A stretch of 64,000 nt of DNA from Marinobacter bryozoorum. Lineage in GTDB: Bacteria > Pseudomonadota > Gammaproteobacteria > Pseudomonadales > Oleiphilaceae. The position numbers and the translations under genes were made by a program. Below are positions 21,551 through 32,879 of the stretch, one piece after another. The number at the start of each line of letters is the position of its first letter. Within the stretch, counting starts at the first letter, position 1. The notes below the pieces were generated by a model. The model saw nothing but the letters and a program-made list of their open reading frames with translations. It had not been told where the DNA came from and did no database searches. The stretch covers positions 1-64,000 of the forward strand of contig NZ_JAKZAH010000006.1 in NCBI RefSeq assembly GCF_023156245.1. Direction: 5' to 3'.

Positions 21551-22021
21551 TTAAAGTTCGGCAGCGAGCTTGTCCAGCATCTCGCTGTGTGCGTTGGCAT
21601 CGACAGATTTTTCCAGGATCTTCTCGGCACCGGCGACCGCCAGGGCAGCCACTTCGGCACGCAGGGCATCACGCGCCTTGACGCGCTCCTGCTCGATTTC
21701 GGCGTGGGCCTGATCGATGAGTTTCTGACCCTCGGCACGAGCCTCGCCCTTGGAGTCTTCGACAATCTGGCTTGCCCGCTTGTTGGCCTGTTCGATCAGG
21801 GCAGCGGCTTCTTCCTTCGCGGTGCGCAGTTCCTGAGCGGCTTTTTCCTGGGCCAGCTCAAGGTCCAGCGAAGCGCGGTCTGCAGCAGACAGACCATCGG
21901 CTATTTTTTTCTGGCGTGCGTTCATGGCCTCGGTAATCGGAGGCCAGACGTACTTGACGCAGAACCAGACGAAAATAGCGAAGGCAATCGATTGCCCTAT
22001 CAACGTAAGGTTTATATTCAC
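21551..22021 (-). CDS. atpF: ATP synthase Fo b subunit
   Basis: The 156-residue product has one N-terminal membrane helix ([21 protein letters not shown] begins it) and a long charged helix, the classical dimeric peripheral stalk of proteobacterial ATP synthase. There is only one b gene, unlike the b/b' pairs of phototrophs. Confidence 0.97.
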   Translation of the reverse strand: MNINLTLIGQSIAFAIFVWFCVKYVWPPITEAMNARQKKIADGLSAADRASLDLELAQEKAAQELRTAKEEAAALIEQANKRASQIVEDSKGEARAEGQKLIDQAHAEIEQERVKARDALRAEVAALAVAGAEKILEKSVDANAHSEMLDKLAAEL

Positions 22022-22106
22022 GGCAATATACCTCTAGCTATTCGTTGCGTCCTGGTGTCCGTAAAACCGGGCGCCGCTCTCTGGCGCCCGTCCTTGACGG
22101 CCGAAA

Positions 22107-22361
<255 letters not shown>

Positions 22362-22386
22362 TTAAGGTTTATTGATTGAAAATGTA

Positions 22387-23650
<1,264 letters not shown>

Positions 23651-23683
23651 GACTAAAAACCTGCCGCTATTCCAAGCGCGAGA

Positions 23684-23712
23684 ATTATATGTGTTAACCC
23701 AAAGCTGTTCAA
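23684..23712 (-). promoter_or_regulatory. sigma-70 promoter of the atp operon
   Basis: On the minus strand, TTGAAC (23707-23712) and TATAAT (23684-23689) are separated by exactly 17 bp. They lie 34-62 bp upstream of the atpI start. The -10 is a perfect consensus. The 227-bp gap between parB and atpI holds no gene that I can support. Confidence 0.85.
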
Positions 23713-23877
23713 CTCAACAAGCGCGAAAATATGGCGGTTTTTTGGCCACTTCAGGCAGCTTTATGACGCGAATTGCACAAGTTGTGCCTGACTCCCCATC
23801 CCATCACGAGATGTGGTATTCAATATGAAATCCTGTTTCAAAAAGAGAAATTCAGGGAAGGCAGGTTAAAATCGCCA

Positions 23878-24765
23878 TTAACGGATATGGCCCAGGATTC
23901 CGTCCAGCTCGTCCAGTGAACTGTATTCGATAACCAGTTTACCCTTGCCACGCTGACCATGGTCGATGGATACCCGGGCGCCAAGACGTTCAGCCAGGTC
24001 GTCCTGCAGGGCCCGGATATTCGGATCAACCGCACCCTTGCGATTTTTCCTGGTACCCGGGGTTTCAGTTTGTATCCGACGCACCAGCGCTTCGGTCTGA
24101 CGAACGGACAGGGACTTTGCAACGACCTGTCGGGCAACCTGAAGCTGCTGCTCCGGCGGCAGGGACAACATGGCCCGGCCATGGCCCATTTCCAGGTCGC
24201 CATGCTCAAGCATGATCCGGACGTCTTCTGACAATCCGATCAGACGCAGCAGGTTGGTAATGGTGGTGCGGGACTTGCCGACAGCCTCGGCGACCTGAGC
24301 CTGGGTCAATCCGAATTCGTCCTGCAGGCGCTGTAAGGCAAAGGCTTCCTCGATGGGGTTGAGGTTTTCCCGCTGGATGTTCTCGATCAGCGCCATCGCA
24401 ATGGCAGCCTCGTCCGGCACTTCACGGACGATGGCGGGCAAACGGTCCAGCTCGGCGATCTGGGCAGCGCGCCAGCGGCGTTCACCAGCAATCAGCTCGT
24501 ATCGACCTTCGTCGATGGGCCGCACGACGACGGGTTGCATCACACCCTGCTGCCGGATGGAATTCGCCAGTTCCTGGAGTGCAGCAGGGTCCATGTCACG
24601 ACGGGGCTGGTAACGGCCCCGCTGGATCAGGTCGATGGGAATTTCCCGCAGCTCGCCATCCTGGCTGCGAGGCTCTTCTTCCAGGCTTACCCGGGAGTTC
24701 GCCAGCAGGGCACCGAGACCCCGTTCACCCAATCCTCGTTTCTTTGCCGCCATGGTCGTTGTCAT
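23878..24765 (-). CDS. parB: chromosome-partitioning protein ParB
   Basis: The 295-residue product has the Noc/ParB N-terminal CTPase domain (GERRWRAAQIAELDRLPAIV, then ALIENIQRENLNPIEEA) and the helix-turn-helix (LTQAQVAEAVGKSRTTITNLLRL). A C-terminal dimerisation domain follows. ParB loads on parS, spreads and organises the origin region for segregation. Two parS-type palindromes are visible in recF (48156, 48792). It follows parA by 44 bp. Confidence 0.97.
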   Translation of the reverse strand: MTTTMAAKKRGLGERGLGALLANSRVSLEEEPRSQDGELREIPIDLIQRGRYQPRRDMDPAALQELANSIRQQGVMQPVVVRPIDEGRYELIAGERRWRAAQIAELDRLPAIVREVPDEAAIAMALIENIQRENLNPIEEAFALQRLQDEFGLTQAQVAEAVGKSRTTITNLLRLIGLSEDVRIMLEHGDLEMGHGRAMLSLPPEQQLQVARQVVAKSLSVRQTEALVRRIQTETPGTRKNRKGAVDPNIRALQDDLAERLGARVSIDHGQRGKGKLVIEYSSLDELDGILGHIR

Positions 24766-24809
24766 TTATCCACAATGAAGAATTCGTCGGTCGTTCAAGC
24801 TGCCCTATG

Positions 24810-25604
24810 TTACACCGCAACGCTGCCGGTCGTCTTGCGGCTGCCATGGCGCCGGACCATCTCACCGGCCAAGGCCAGGTAAGCCACCGCACCCTTGGAA
24901 GCGCGGTCATACTTGAGCGCGGGCAGTCCGTAGCTCGGCGCCTCTGCCAGCCGCACATTGCGGGGTATCACGGCCTTGTAGACCTTGTCGCCAAAGTATT
25001 CCGACAGCTGACCGGACACGTCGAGGGTCAGGCTGTTGCGGGGATCGTACATGGTGCGCAGGATGCCCTCGATCTGCAGGTCCGGGTTCACTGTCTCCTG
25101 GATCTGCTCAATGGTGTTCATCAGGGCCGCCAGGCCTTCCAGTGCATAGTACTCGCACTGCATGGGAATCAGCACGGTATCGGCAGCCGACAAGGCATTC
25201 ACGGTCAACAGGTTGAGGGAAGGCGGGCAATCGATGAGGATATAGTCGTAGTTCTCGCGAATGGTATTGAGGCACAGCCGGAGGCGGTGTTCGCGGCCGA
25301 TCTCGTTCATCAGCTCCACTTCCGCGGCAGTCAGGTCGCCATTGGCCGGCAGCAGGTCGAAGCCGCCGTTTTCCACCGACACGATCACCTCGCTGGCACC
25401 GGCCCGCTTCGTCAGAACGTCATAGCCGGACAGCTGCACACCGTTCTTGTCCACACCACTGCCCATGGTGGCGTTCCCCTGGGGGTCCATATCCACCAGC
25501 AGGACACGCCGCCTGGTGGCTGCCAGGGATGCCGCCAGATTGACGCAGGTAGTGGTCTTGCCGACCCCTCCTTTCTGGTTGGTCACGGCGATGACGCGAG
25601 CCAT
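24810..25604 (-). CDS. parA: chromosome-partitioning ATPase ParA (Soj-type)
   Basis: The 264-residue product begins with the deviant Walker A motif KGGVGKTTT (about residues 11-19) and has DMDPQGNAT and the Walker B-like DYILIDCPPSLNLLT. It is a nucleoid-bound ATPase whose gradient moves ParB-parS complexes. There is no N-terminal helix-turn-helix, so it is a chromosomal (Soj) type. It lies 2 bp after rsmG, in the rsmG-parA-parB order common near origins. Confidence 0.97.
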   Translation of the reverse strand: MARVIAVTNQKGGVGKTTTCVNLAASLAATRRRVLLVDMDPQGNATMGSGVDKNGVQLSGYDVLTKRAGASEVIVSVENGGFDLLPANGDLTAAEVELMNEIGREHRLRLCLNTIRENYDYILIDCPPSLNLLTVNALSAADTVLIPMQCEYYALEGLAALMNTIEQIQETVNPDLQIEGILRTMYDPRNSLTLDVSGQLSEYFGDKVYKAVIPRNVRLAEAPSYGLPALKYDRASKGAVAYLALAGEMVRRHGSRKTTGSVAV

Positions 25605-25606
25605 GG

Positions 25607-26269
25607 CTAGCCTCCTGTTGTGGAATCCTTTGGTGCAGAAGTCCGGCTGACTACCAGCAAATGCCGCTCCCCATCGCAGCCCGGGTAGTCCAGTGGATGG
25701 TGTTCGGCCAGCTGCCAGCCTGCCGGCAGGGAAGACACTTCATCATCCGGGAACTGACCTTTCATGGCAAGGAACTGGCCATCATCCGCCAGCAGGTCTA
25801 CGCACCAGGTCACCAGGTTGGGCAGCGCAGTAAACGCCCGGCAGGTGATCTGCCGGAAGGGCTGCGATGGCTGGCAGTCCTCGGCCCGGCCATGGATCAC
25901 TTCCACATTATCCAGCCGAAGCTCCAGCTTGCACTGGGTGAGGAAGCGGGTTTTCTTGCTGTTACTGTCCAGCAGGGTGAACTGACGCCCGGGGCAGGCA
26001 ATCGCCAGGGGAATCCCCGGCAGGCCACCACCGGCACCCACGTCCAATACCCGGTCCGCGCTGACGAAGGGCACCAGGGTCAGGCTGTCGAGCAGTTGCC
26101 GGGGCACCATCTGGCGGGGCTCCCGCACCGCAGTGAGGTTATAGGCCCGGTTCCACTTGTTCAGCAGTGCCAGAAAGGCCAGCAGTTGTTGCTGCTGGCC
26201 TGTGGACAAGCCCAGTTCCATGGCGGCCAGTCCATCGGACAACTGCCGCTGCCATAATGCGTCGCTCAT
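25607..26269 (-). CDS. rsmG: 16S rRNA (guanine527-N7)-methyltransferase
   Basis: The 220-residue product has the Rossmann SAM-binding motif VLDVGAGGGLPGIPLAI and the RsmG-typical N-terminal segment (FLALLNKWNRAYNLTAVREP). It methylates G527 of 16S rRNA. It follows mnmG by 12 bp and precedes parA by 2 bp, forming a tight operon. Confidence 0.97.
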   Translation of the reverse strand: MSDALWQRQLSDGLAAMELGLSTGQQQQLLAFLALLNKWNRAYNLTAVREPRQMVPRQLLDSLTLVPFVSADRVLDVGAGGGLPGIPLAIACPGRQFTLLDSNSKKTRFLTQCKLELRLDNVEVIHGRAEDCQPSQPFRQITCRAFTALPNLVTWCVDLLADDGQFLAMKGQFPDDEVSSLPAGWQLAEHHPLDYPGCDGERHLLVVSRTSAPKDSTTGG

Positions 26270-26281
26270 GCCGGCCCTCCG

Positions 26282-28168
26282 TCAGGCCGACTGCTTGCGG
26301 AGCAGGTCCCGCTTTTTCAGGTGCACCAGTAACTGGGAGACCGCGGCCGGGGTTACACCCTGGATGCGGGAGGCCTGGGCGATGGTTTCCGGACGCACAT
26401 CCTTGAGTTTCTGGCGGATCTCATTGGACAGGCCGCCCACCGCATCAAAGTCGAAGTCATCCGGCAGCCGGGTTTCCTCATTGCGACGCAGACGCTCGAT
26501 TTCGTCCTCCTGGCGGGAGATATAACCCTCGTACTTGATCTCGATTTCCACCTGCTGCTCAACGTCGTCGGCGCCGGCACGCTGGCCGCCAATCTCAGCA
26601 ATCTCGCTATAACTGATCTCCGGCCGACGCAGCAGCTCCGCCAGGGTGTTATCCCGGTTCATTGGCTGCTTTAGATGACCATCGGCAATGGAGGACTGGG
26701 GCGTATTGGGGTGAATACGGGTGGTCTCCAGGCGCTGGCGTTCTGTGGCAATGGCTTCACGCTTGTCGTTGAAGCGGCGCCAGCGAGCCTCATCCACCAG
26801 GCCCAGGTGATGGCCAGCTTCGGTCAGACGCAGGTCGGCGTTGTCTTCACGCAGGATCAGGCGGTATTCCGCGCGGCTGGTGAACATACGATAAGGCTCG
26901 GAGGTGCCCATGGTGATCAGGTCATCCACCAGCACGCCGATATAGGCTTCGTCCCGCCGCGGGTACCAGGGTTCCTTGTCCTGGGCCTGTAGGGAAGCAT
27001 TCAAACCCGCGAGCAGGCCCTGGGCACCGGCTTCTTCATAGCCGGTGGTGCCGTTGATCTGGCCGGCAAAGAACAGCCCACCGATAAACTTGGTCTCCAG
27101 GGTATGACGCAGGTCCTGGGGATTCAGGTAATCGTACTCGATGGCATAGCCCGGCCGGGTGATATGGGCGTTCTCGAAGCCCGGAATCGAGCGCACAGCG
27201 GCAATCTGGATATCAAACGGCAGGCTGGTGGAAATCCCATTGGGGTAGAGCTCGTGGGTGTTCAGCCCTTCCGGCTCCACGAAGATCTGGTGGGAGTCCT
27301 TGTCTGCAAACCGGTTCACCTTGTCCTCGATCGACGGGCAGTAACGCGGACCCACGCCTTCAATCTCGCCGGCAAACATGGGCGAGCGGTCAAAGCCGCT
27401 GCGAATGATGTCATGGGTTTCGGCAGTGGTGCGGGTGACGTAGCAGCACACCTGGCGGGGATGCTGGTCACGAGAACCCATAAAGGACATGACCGGCGTC
27501 GGGTTGTCGCCCCACTGTTCATCCATAGCGGAGAAATCCACGGACCGGGCATCGATGCGCGGCGGCGTGCCGGTTTTCAGACGGCCGACATTGAAGGGCA
27601 GTTCCCGTAATCGTTTCGCCAGGGCGTTGGCCGGCGCATCCCCGGCGCGGCCTCCGGCGTGGTTCTGCATGCCGATGTGGATAACACCGCCCAGGAAGGT
27701 ACCGGTGGTCAGCACCACGGTCTTCGCGTTGAAGCGGATACCGGTGTTGGTGACCACGCCGGTGACCCGGTCGTTTTCCACCACCAGGTCATCGGCGGCC
27801 TGCTGGAACAGCATCAGGTTGGGCTGGTTTTCCAGGATTTCACGGATCGCCGCCTTGTACAGCACCCGGTCCGCCTGGGCACGGGTAGCCCGCACCGCCG
27901 GGCCCTTGCGGCTGTTAAGCACGCGGAACTGGATGCCGGCGTGGTCCGTCGCCTTTGCCATGGCGCCGCCGAGGGCATCGATTTCCTTCACCAGGTGACT
28001 CTTGCCGATGCCTCCAATGGCCGGGTTGCAGGACATCTGCCCCAGGGTCTCGATGTTGTGGGTCAGCAGCAGTGTCTGCGAGCCCATACGAGCCGCGGCC
28101 AGGGCGGCCTCGGTACCGGCATGGCCACCGCCAATGACAATGACGTCGAAACGGGTCGGAAAATCCAC
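26282..28168 (-). CDS. mnmG: tRNA uridine-5-carboxymethylaminomethyl modification enzyme MnmG (GidA)
   Basis: The 628-residue product starts with an FAD-binding motif ([22 protein letters not shown]). It contains the GidA signatures [11 protein letters not shown] and [20 protein letters not shown]. With MnmE it makes cmnm5U at the wobble position of tRNAs. It is the first gene of an mnmG-rsmG-parAB cluster. Unlike in Pseudomonas it is not next to mnmE, which lies ~10.9 kb away. An origin-like sequence lies directly upstream. Confidence 0.98.
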   Translation of the reverse strand: MDFPTRFDVIVIGGGHAGTEAALAAARMGSQTLLLTHNIETLGQMSCNPAIGGIGKSHLVKEIDALGGAMAKATDHAGIQFRVLNSRKGPAVRATRAQADRVLYKAAIREILENQPNLMLFQQAADDLVVENDRVTGVVTNTGIRFNAKTVVLTTGTFLGGVIHIGMQNHAGGRAGDAPANALAKRLRELPFNVGRLKTGTPPRIDARSVDFSAMDEQWGDNPTPVMSFMGSRDQHPRQVCCYVTRTTAETHDIIRSGFDRSPMFAGEIEGVGPRYCPSIEDKVNRFADKDSHQIFVEPEGLNTHELYPNGISTSLPFDIQIAAVRSIPGFENAHITRPGYAIEYDYLNPQDLRHTLETKFIGGLFFAGQINGTTGYEEAGAQGLLAGLNASLQAQDKEPWYPRRDEAYIGVLVDDLITMGTSEPYRMFTSRAEYRLILREDNADLRLTEAGHHLGLVDEARWRRFNDKREAIATERQRLETTRIHPNTPQSSIADGHLKQPMNRDNTLAELLRRPEISYSEIAEIGGQRAGADDVEQQVEIEIKYEGYISRQEDEIERLRRNEETRLPDDFDFDAVGGLSNEIRQKLKDVRPETIAQASRIQGVTPAAVSQLLVHLKKRDLLRKQSA

Positions 28169-28401
28169 GGAATCACCTCAGAAATCGGGGGATAAAACAG
28201 GGCGGCGAGTATACCGCCTTGAGTAAGAATTTGCAGTCGAAATGGGCAAATTTTAACCAGTAACGAAAGGGCGACCAACAACAGGCCGCCACTTTCATCA
28301 AATCCGGAGATTTATCAGCCTGTTTCCGGGGTAAGCAAAAACCGAAACCTCATGCTATTCAGGCGATTGAGCACGTCTGTTCAGAAAAGTTTTCAAGAAA
28401 G

Positions 28402-28520
28402 TTATCCACACTTTTTAGGGCTTTTCCAGTCCAGAAAAAAAGATATATCTAACTGATTAAAAAAGAGTTTTATTAATGTTTCCAAAGGTTATCCGTGGTT
28501 TTTCCAATAAATTATCCACA
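28402..28520. other. candidate replication origin (DnaA boxes) upstream of mnmG
   Basis: Two perfect DnaA boxes TTATCCACA (28402-28410, 28512-28520) and one TTATCCGTG (28489-28497) lie in the same orientation within 119 bp. They flank a very AT-rich stretch (about 28430-28480). The position upstream of mnmG/gidA corresponds to E. coli oriC. The remainder of the 488-bp gap (28169-28656) shows only a hairpin at 28602. Against it, genes on both sides are on the minus strand, so transcription does not diverge here. Confidence 0.55.
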
Positions 28521-28601
28521 GGGTTGGCGAGCCAACGGTGTACGGTGAGTACCTGCTTACCTGGCAACTTCCCGAACACCTCAGAACCCGGTCGGCCTGG
28601 C

Positions 28602-28640
28602 CCAGTGCCCCGTCTGCTTACCAGGCAGACGGGGCACTGG
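28602..28640. repeat. perfect 16-bp inverted repeat
   Basis: CCAGTGCCCCGTCTGC and its exact complement are separated by TTACCAG. It lies just beyond the 3' end of the RND pump gene (28657) and could stop transcription into the DnaA-box region. It has no U-tract on the minus strand, so the terminator role is not certain. Confidence 0.6.
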
Positions 28641-28656
28641 ATACTGGTGATACGCG

Positions 28657-31600
28657 TTATGCTCCTGACTCTGCTTCCAGCCGGTCCAGCTCCTGCTCCA
28701 CAGCATTAGCCGACTTGGCAAAGCGTGCCAGCAGGTCATACAGCACCGGGATCAGGAACAGGGTCAGGGTGGTGGCGAACACCAGGCCACCGAGGATCAC
28801 CATACCAATAGCCGCGCGGCTCTCGGCACCGGCGCCGGTGGCAATCACCAGGGGGACTGCACCGAAAACGGTGGATATGGTGGTCATCAGAACCGGTCGG
28901 AAGCGCAGGATCGAGCCTTCCAGGATGGCATCCCGTACGTTGTAGCCCTCATCCCGCAACTGGTTGGCAAACTCCACCATCAGTATCCCGTTCTTGGCCA
29001 TCAGGCCCAGCAGCATCACGATGCCGATCTGGCTGTAGATGTTCAGGCTGATACCGGACCAGAACAGGGCCATCAACGCGCCGGTGACCGCCAGGGGTAC
29101 CGTAAGCATGATGATCAGGGGGTGGATCCAGCTTTCAAACTGGGCGGCCAGCACAAGGAAGACGATGACGAAGGCCAACCCAAAGGTCAGGTAGATGGCA
29201 TTGGAGGATTCCTGGAACTCCTGGCTCAGGCCCTTATAGCTGATCCGTGCCTCCGGCGGCAGGTTATCGGCTGCCAGGTTGTTCAGGTAAGTCAGGGCAC
29301 TGCCCAGGTCATAGCCATCCGCCAGCGAGGCGCTGATGACGACCGCCGGCAACCGGTCAATACGGCGCAGATCGGGGTTGGCACCGATTTCCTCCAGGCT
29401 CACCAGGGCCGCAAGGGGAATCAGGTCGCCGCCCTCCCTGGGCCGCATGAAGATCTGGCTCAGATCAGTCGGCGTGGCCCGGTTAGCGTCACTAGCCTGG
29501 ACGATGACGTCATACTCCTGTCCCCGGTCCAGGTAGGTGGTAACCTGGCGGGAGGCCAGCATGGTCTGCAGGGTCAGGCCCACATCCTCCACGGTGATAT
29601 CCAGGTCCGCGGCCCGTTCCCGGTCAATGGTGACCCGCAGCTCCGGACGGGTCAGCTCGAAGTCGGTATCCACGCTCAGAAGCCGGGGGTTCTCCTTCGC
29701 CCGGCTGACGATTTCCTCGCTCCATTGCTGGACCGCATCGTAGTCCGGACCAGCCACCACGAACTCTACCGGCTGGTTGAAACCACGCTGGCCAAGGCCC
29801 GGCGGATTGACCGCAATCACCCGCACCCCGGAAATATCGGACAGCTTGTCACGGATCTCACTGGTGATCTGCTGTTGCTTCACATCACGCTGGTCCCATT
29901 GCTGCAGCCCCATGATCATGAAGGCGTTGTCCTCCTCATCCCGGAAACCAACAATGGACAGCAGCCGGTTGGCAATACCTTCGTCCAGGTAGGGCAGAAG
30001 CCTCTCTTCCGCCTGGCGCACATAGTGGTCGGTATACTCGACCGTCGACCCACGGGGTGCATCTGTCGGCATGATGATGACACCCCGGTCCTCAATGGGC
30101 GCCAGTTCCTGGGGCAGTTTCGGGAAGACCACAAAGGCCACCACCAGGCCAACAAGGCCCAGACCGATAATCAGCCCGGGCTGACGCAGGGAGAAACGGA
30201 GCATGCGGGCATAGCCACTGGTCAGACCGTTGAGTACCTTCTCGCTGGCCGCCCACAGCCGGTGGCCTTCGGCAGACTCCGGACTGTGCCGCAGCCACTT
30301 GGAGCACAGCATGGGAGCCAGGGTCAGCGCAACGAAGCTGGAGAACACCACCGCAGCGGCCAGGGTAAAGCCAAACTCGGCAAACAGTCGCCCGATATTG
30401 CCGCCCATAAAGGAAATGGGGATGAACACCGCTACCAGGGTCAGCGTGGTTGCGATGATGGCAAAGGCCACTTGTTTGGCGCCACGGAAAGAGGCCAGCA
30501 GGGGTGGTTCACCGTTATCGATACGACGCTGGATGTTTTCCAGCATGACGATGGCATCATCCACCACCAGGCCTATGGCCAGGATGATCGCCAGCAGTGT
30601 CAGCACGTTGATGGAGAAGCCCAGGAAACCCAGCCCGATAAAGGCACCGATTACGGCCACCGGAATGGTCACCGCCGGAATGAGGGTCGCTCGCCAGGAG
30701 CGCAGGAACAGGAAAATCACCAGGATAACCAGGGAGACCGCTATCGTCAGGGTGATGATCACCTCCTTGATGGAGGCACGGATGAAGATGGATTCGTCGT
30801 AGCTTTCGGTAATGGTGACTTCCGGGGGCAGGGTTTCCCGGATATGAACAAGTTCTTCCCGCACCGCATCGGACACAGCCACGGTGTTGGCCTTGGACTG
30901 GCGGATAACCCCCATGCCGATGGCGGTTTCACCATTCGCCCGCAATCGGCTGACGTCAGACTCCACGCCCATCTGCACATTCGCCACTTCACCCAGCCGG
31001 ATCAGGTCGTTACCATCCCGACGAACCACCAGGTTGCGGAACTGCTCCACATCGCCAAGCCGCCCTTCGGCGCGCACCGTAAAGTTCCGGGTGGAAGAAT
31101 CCACGGATCCTGCCGGTAACTCCACGTTATTGGCCCGCAAGGCCTGCCCCACCTCTGCCACCGTAATATTCCGGGCGGCAAGCCGGTCCCGGTCGAGCCA
31201 TACCCGGATGGCATAGCGACGCTCACCCCCAATCCTTACATCCGCCACGCCATCAAGCACCGACAACCGGTCGACCAATACCCGATCGGCGAAGTCACTG
31301 AGTTCGGCGCTGTCCCAGACCTGGCTACGCAGGGTTACCCACATCATGGGACGCGCATCGGAATCGGCCTTCCGCACCACCGGAGCGTCCGCCTCGTCGG
31401 GCAACTGGTCGGCGATCCGGGACACAGCATCACGTACATCGTTGGCGGCGATATCCACGTCCCGGGAGATAGTGAATTCGATACTGGTGCGGGACTCGCC
31501 CTGTTCGGTAGAGGATTCGATGGAGCGGATGCCCTCTATCCCGCTGATAGCGCCTTCCACGATCTGGGTAATCTGGGTATCCACCACTTCCGCAGCCGCG

Positions 31601-31758
31601 CCGGTGTAATCGGTGGATATGGACACAATCGGGGGATCGATGTCGGGGTATTCTCGCACCGGCAGATCCAGCAGGGCAGCAACCCCGAACACCACGATCA
31701 GCAGGCTGAGTACCGTGGCAAAGACCGGGCGCTTGATGGAGATATCGGACAGCACCAT
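28657..31758 (-). CDS. RND efflux pump inner-membrane transporter (HAE1 family)
   Basis: The 1033-residue product has the AcrB-type plan: TM1, large periplasmic loop, TM2-7, a second loop, TM8-12. The N-terminus (SDISIKRPVFATVLSLLIVVFG) and the proton-relay aspartates D400/D401 in GLVVDDAIVMLENIQR are family hallmarks. It exports hydrophobic or amphiphilic compounds using the proton gradient. It is 2 bp downstream of its adaptor gene. No outer-membrane channel gene is adjacent, so a TolC-type protein encoded elsewhere would be used. Substrates cannot be inferred. Confidence 0.95.
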   Translation of the reverse strand: MVLSDISIKRPVFATVLSLLIVVFGVAALLDLPVREYPDIDPPIVSISTDYTGAAAEVVDTQITQIVEGAISGIEGIRSIESSTEQGESRTSIEFTISRDVDIAANDVRDAVSRIADQLPDEADAPVVRKADSDARPMMWVTLRSQVWDSAELSDFADRVLVDRLSVLDGVADVRIGGERRYAIRVWLDRDRLAARNITVAEVGQALRANNVELPAGSVDSSTRNFTVRAEGRLGDVEQFRNLVVRRDGNDLIRLGEVANVQMGVESDVSRLRANGETAIGMGVIRQSKANTVAVSDAVREELVHIRETLPPEVTITESYDESIFIRASIKEVIITLTIAVSLVILVIFLFLRSWRATLIPAVTIPVAVIGAFIGLGFLGFSINVLTLLAIILAIGLVVDDAIVMLENIQRRIDNGEPPLLASFRGAKQVAFAIIATTLTLVAVFIPISFMGGNIGRLFAEFGFTLAAAVVFSSFVALTLAPMLCSKWLRHSPESAEGHRLWAASEKVLNGLTSGYARMLRFSLRQPGLIIGLGLVGLVVAFVVFPKLPQELAPIEDRGVIIMPTDAPRGSTVEYTDHYVRQAEERLLPYLDEGIANRLLSIVGFRDEEDNAFMIMGLQQWDQRDVKQQQITSEIRDKLSDISGVRVIAVNPPGLGQRGFNQPVEFVVAGPDYDAVQQWSEEIVSRAKENPRLLSVDTDFELTRPELRVTIDRERAADLDITVEDVGLTLQTMLASRQVTTYLDRGQEYDVIVQASDANRATPTDLSQIFMRPREGGDLIPLAALVSLEEIGANPDLRRIDRLPAVVISASLADGYDLGSALTYLNNLAADNLPPEARISYKGLSQEFQESSNAIYLTFGLAFVIVFLVLAAQFESWIHPLIIMLTVPLAVTGALMALFWSGISLNIYSQIGIVMLLGLMAKNGILMVEFANQLRDEGYNVRDAILEGSILRFRPVLMTTISTVFGAVPLVIATGAGAESRAAIGMVILGGLVFATTLTLFLIPVLYDLLARFAKSANAVEQELDRLEAESGA

Positions 31759-31760
31759 GG

Positions 31761-32852
31761 TCAGGACTCCATGGCCTGGAAGCGATTGTCCGGTATCGCG
31801 TTATCCTCTTCCTTGATATCCACCTGGTCACCGCTGCTCAGGCGGTCCTGGCCGGTAATAATTACCCGGTCGCTCTCACTGATACCACTGACAACTTCCA
31901 CCAGACCCGGCATCCGGGTGCCGAGGGTCACCCGGATGCGACGGGCTACGCCGTCTTCAGCGAGAAACACGTATTTGTCATCACCGCGGATCAGCACCGC
32001 CTGCTCGGGAATCACCAGTGCCTCCCGCTCCCGCAGAGTGAGGCTGGCAGACATGAACTGGCCGGGACGCAGCCGACCTTCCGGGTTATCGATCAGCGCC
32101 CGGACCGGCAGGGAACGACTCAGCTCACTGATGCGGGTGCCCAGCTCTACGAGTTCACCCTGGAAGAGTTCCTCCGGCCACGCCGGGGAGTTACCGCGGA
32201 CCACCTGGCCCAGGGACACCTGACCCAGGAAGCGCTCAGGTACCGAGAAGGTGAGCTCCATCTGATCTGTCGCATCCAGGCTAGTGATGGCGGTACCGGG
32301 GGTCACATAGGCGCCCACGCTCAGGTCCGATAACCCCAGCACGCCGCTGAACGGCGCGACTATCCGGTGGTTCTCCAGGCGGACACGGGCGGCCTCCCGC
32401 TCGGCGAGGGCGACATCCACGGCGGTACGCAGCTCGTCCACCTGGGACTGGGAAATACTGTTGTTGGAACGCAGTCGGCTGGCACGCTCGAGCTGACGAC
32501 GGGCGTCGGCCAGTTGAGATTCGATAACGCGAAGATCGGCGGTGGCCTGGCGATCGTCCAGCTGCAACAGCAGCTCACCCTTATCCACCCGCTGGCCGGC
32601 AGCCAGGTTGTGCTTCACCACCCGGCCGCTGACTTCCGTCGTCAATTCCACCGCTTCCTGGGCCTGCAGGCTGCCCACGGCGCTGACCTGATCCCGGACC
32701 GTATCCCTTTCGGGAAACACCACGTTTACGGCACTGGCCGAGGCTTCGCTACCCTGGTCCGCCTCCTGCCCGGAATCCATAGAGCGCCAGACAAGGGCGC
32801 CCCCTACTGCGATTACCACCAGCAAGGCGGCGGTCAGCCACTGTTTCCACAT
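31761..32852 (-). CDS. RND periplasmic adaptor (membrane fusion protein)
   Basis: The 363-residue product has an N-terminal membrane anchor (WLTAALLVVIAVGGALVW) and a barrel-sandwich/lipoyl half-motif (VSAVGSLQAQEAVELTTEVSGRV begins it). A helical hairpin (about residues 105-165) and a second lipoyl half (IVAPFSGVLGLSDLSVGAYV) follow, then a beta-barrel. It bridges the RND pump and an outer-membrane channel. It probably forms an operon with the pump and the upstream lipoprotein gene. Confidence 0.94.
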   Translation of the reverse strand: MWKQWLTAALLVVIAVGGALVWRSMDSGQEADQGSEASASAVNVVFPERDTVRDQVSAVGSLQAQEAVELTTEVSGRVVKHNLAAGQRVDKGELLLQLDDRQATADLRVIESQLADARRQLERASRLRSNNSISQSQVDELRTAVDVALAEREAARVRLENHRIVAPFSGVLGLSDLSVGAYVTPGTAITSLDATDQMELTFSVPERFLGQVSLGQVVRGNSPAWPEELFQGELVELGTRISELSRSLPVRALIDNPEGRLRPGQFMSASLTLREREALVIPEQAVLIRGDDKYVFLAEDGVARRIRVTLGTRMPGLVEVVSGISESDRVIITGQDRLSSGDQVDIKEEDNAIPDNRFQAMES

Positions 32853-32879
32853 AGGAACGACTACCTGTCTGCGTCAGTT

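Noticed and set aside
29122..31119. 665-codon plus-strand open frame opposite the RND pump gene
   Set aside because: It is the antisense shadow of a clear HAE1-family pump, with Gln/His-rich composition and no recognisable domain.
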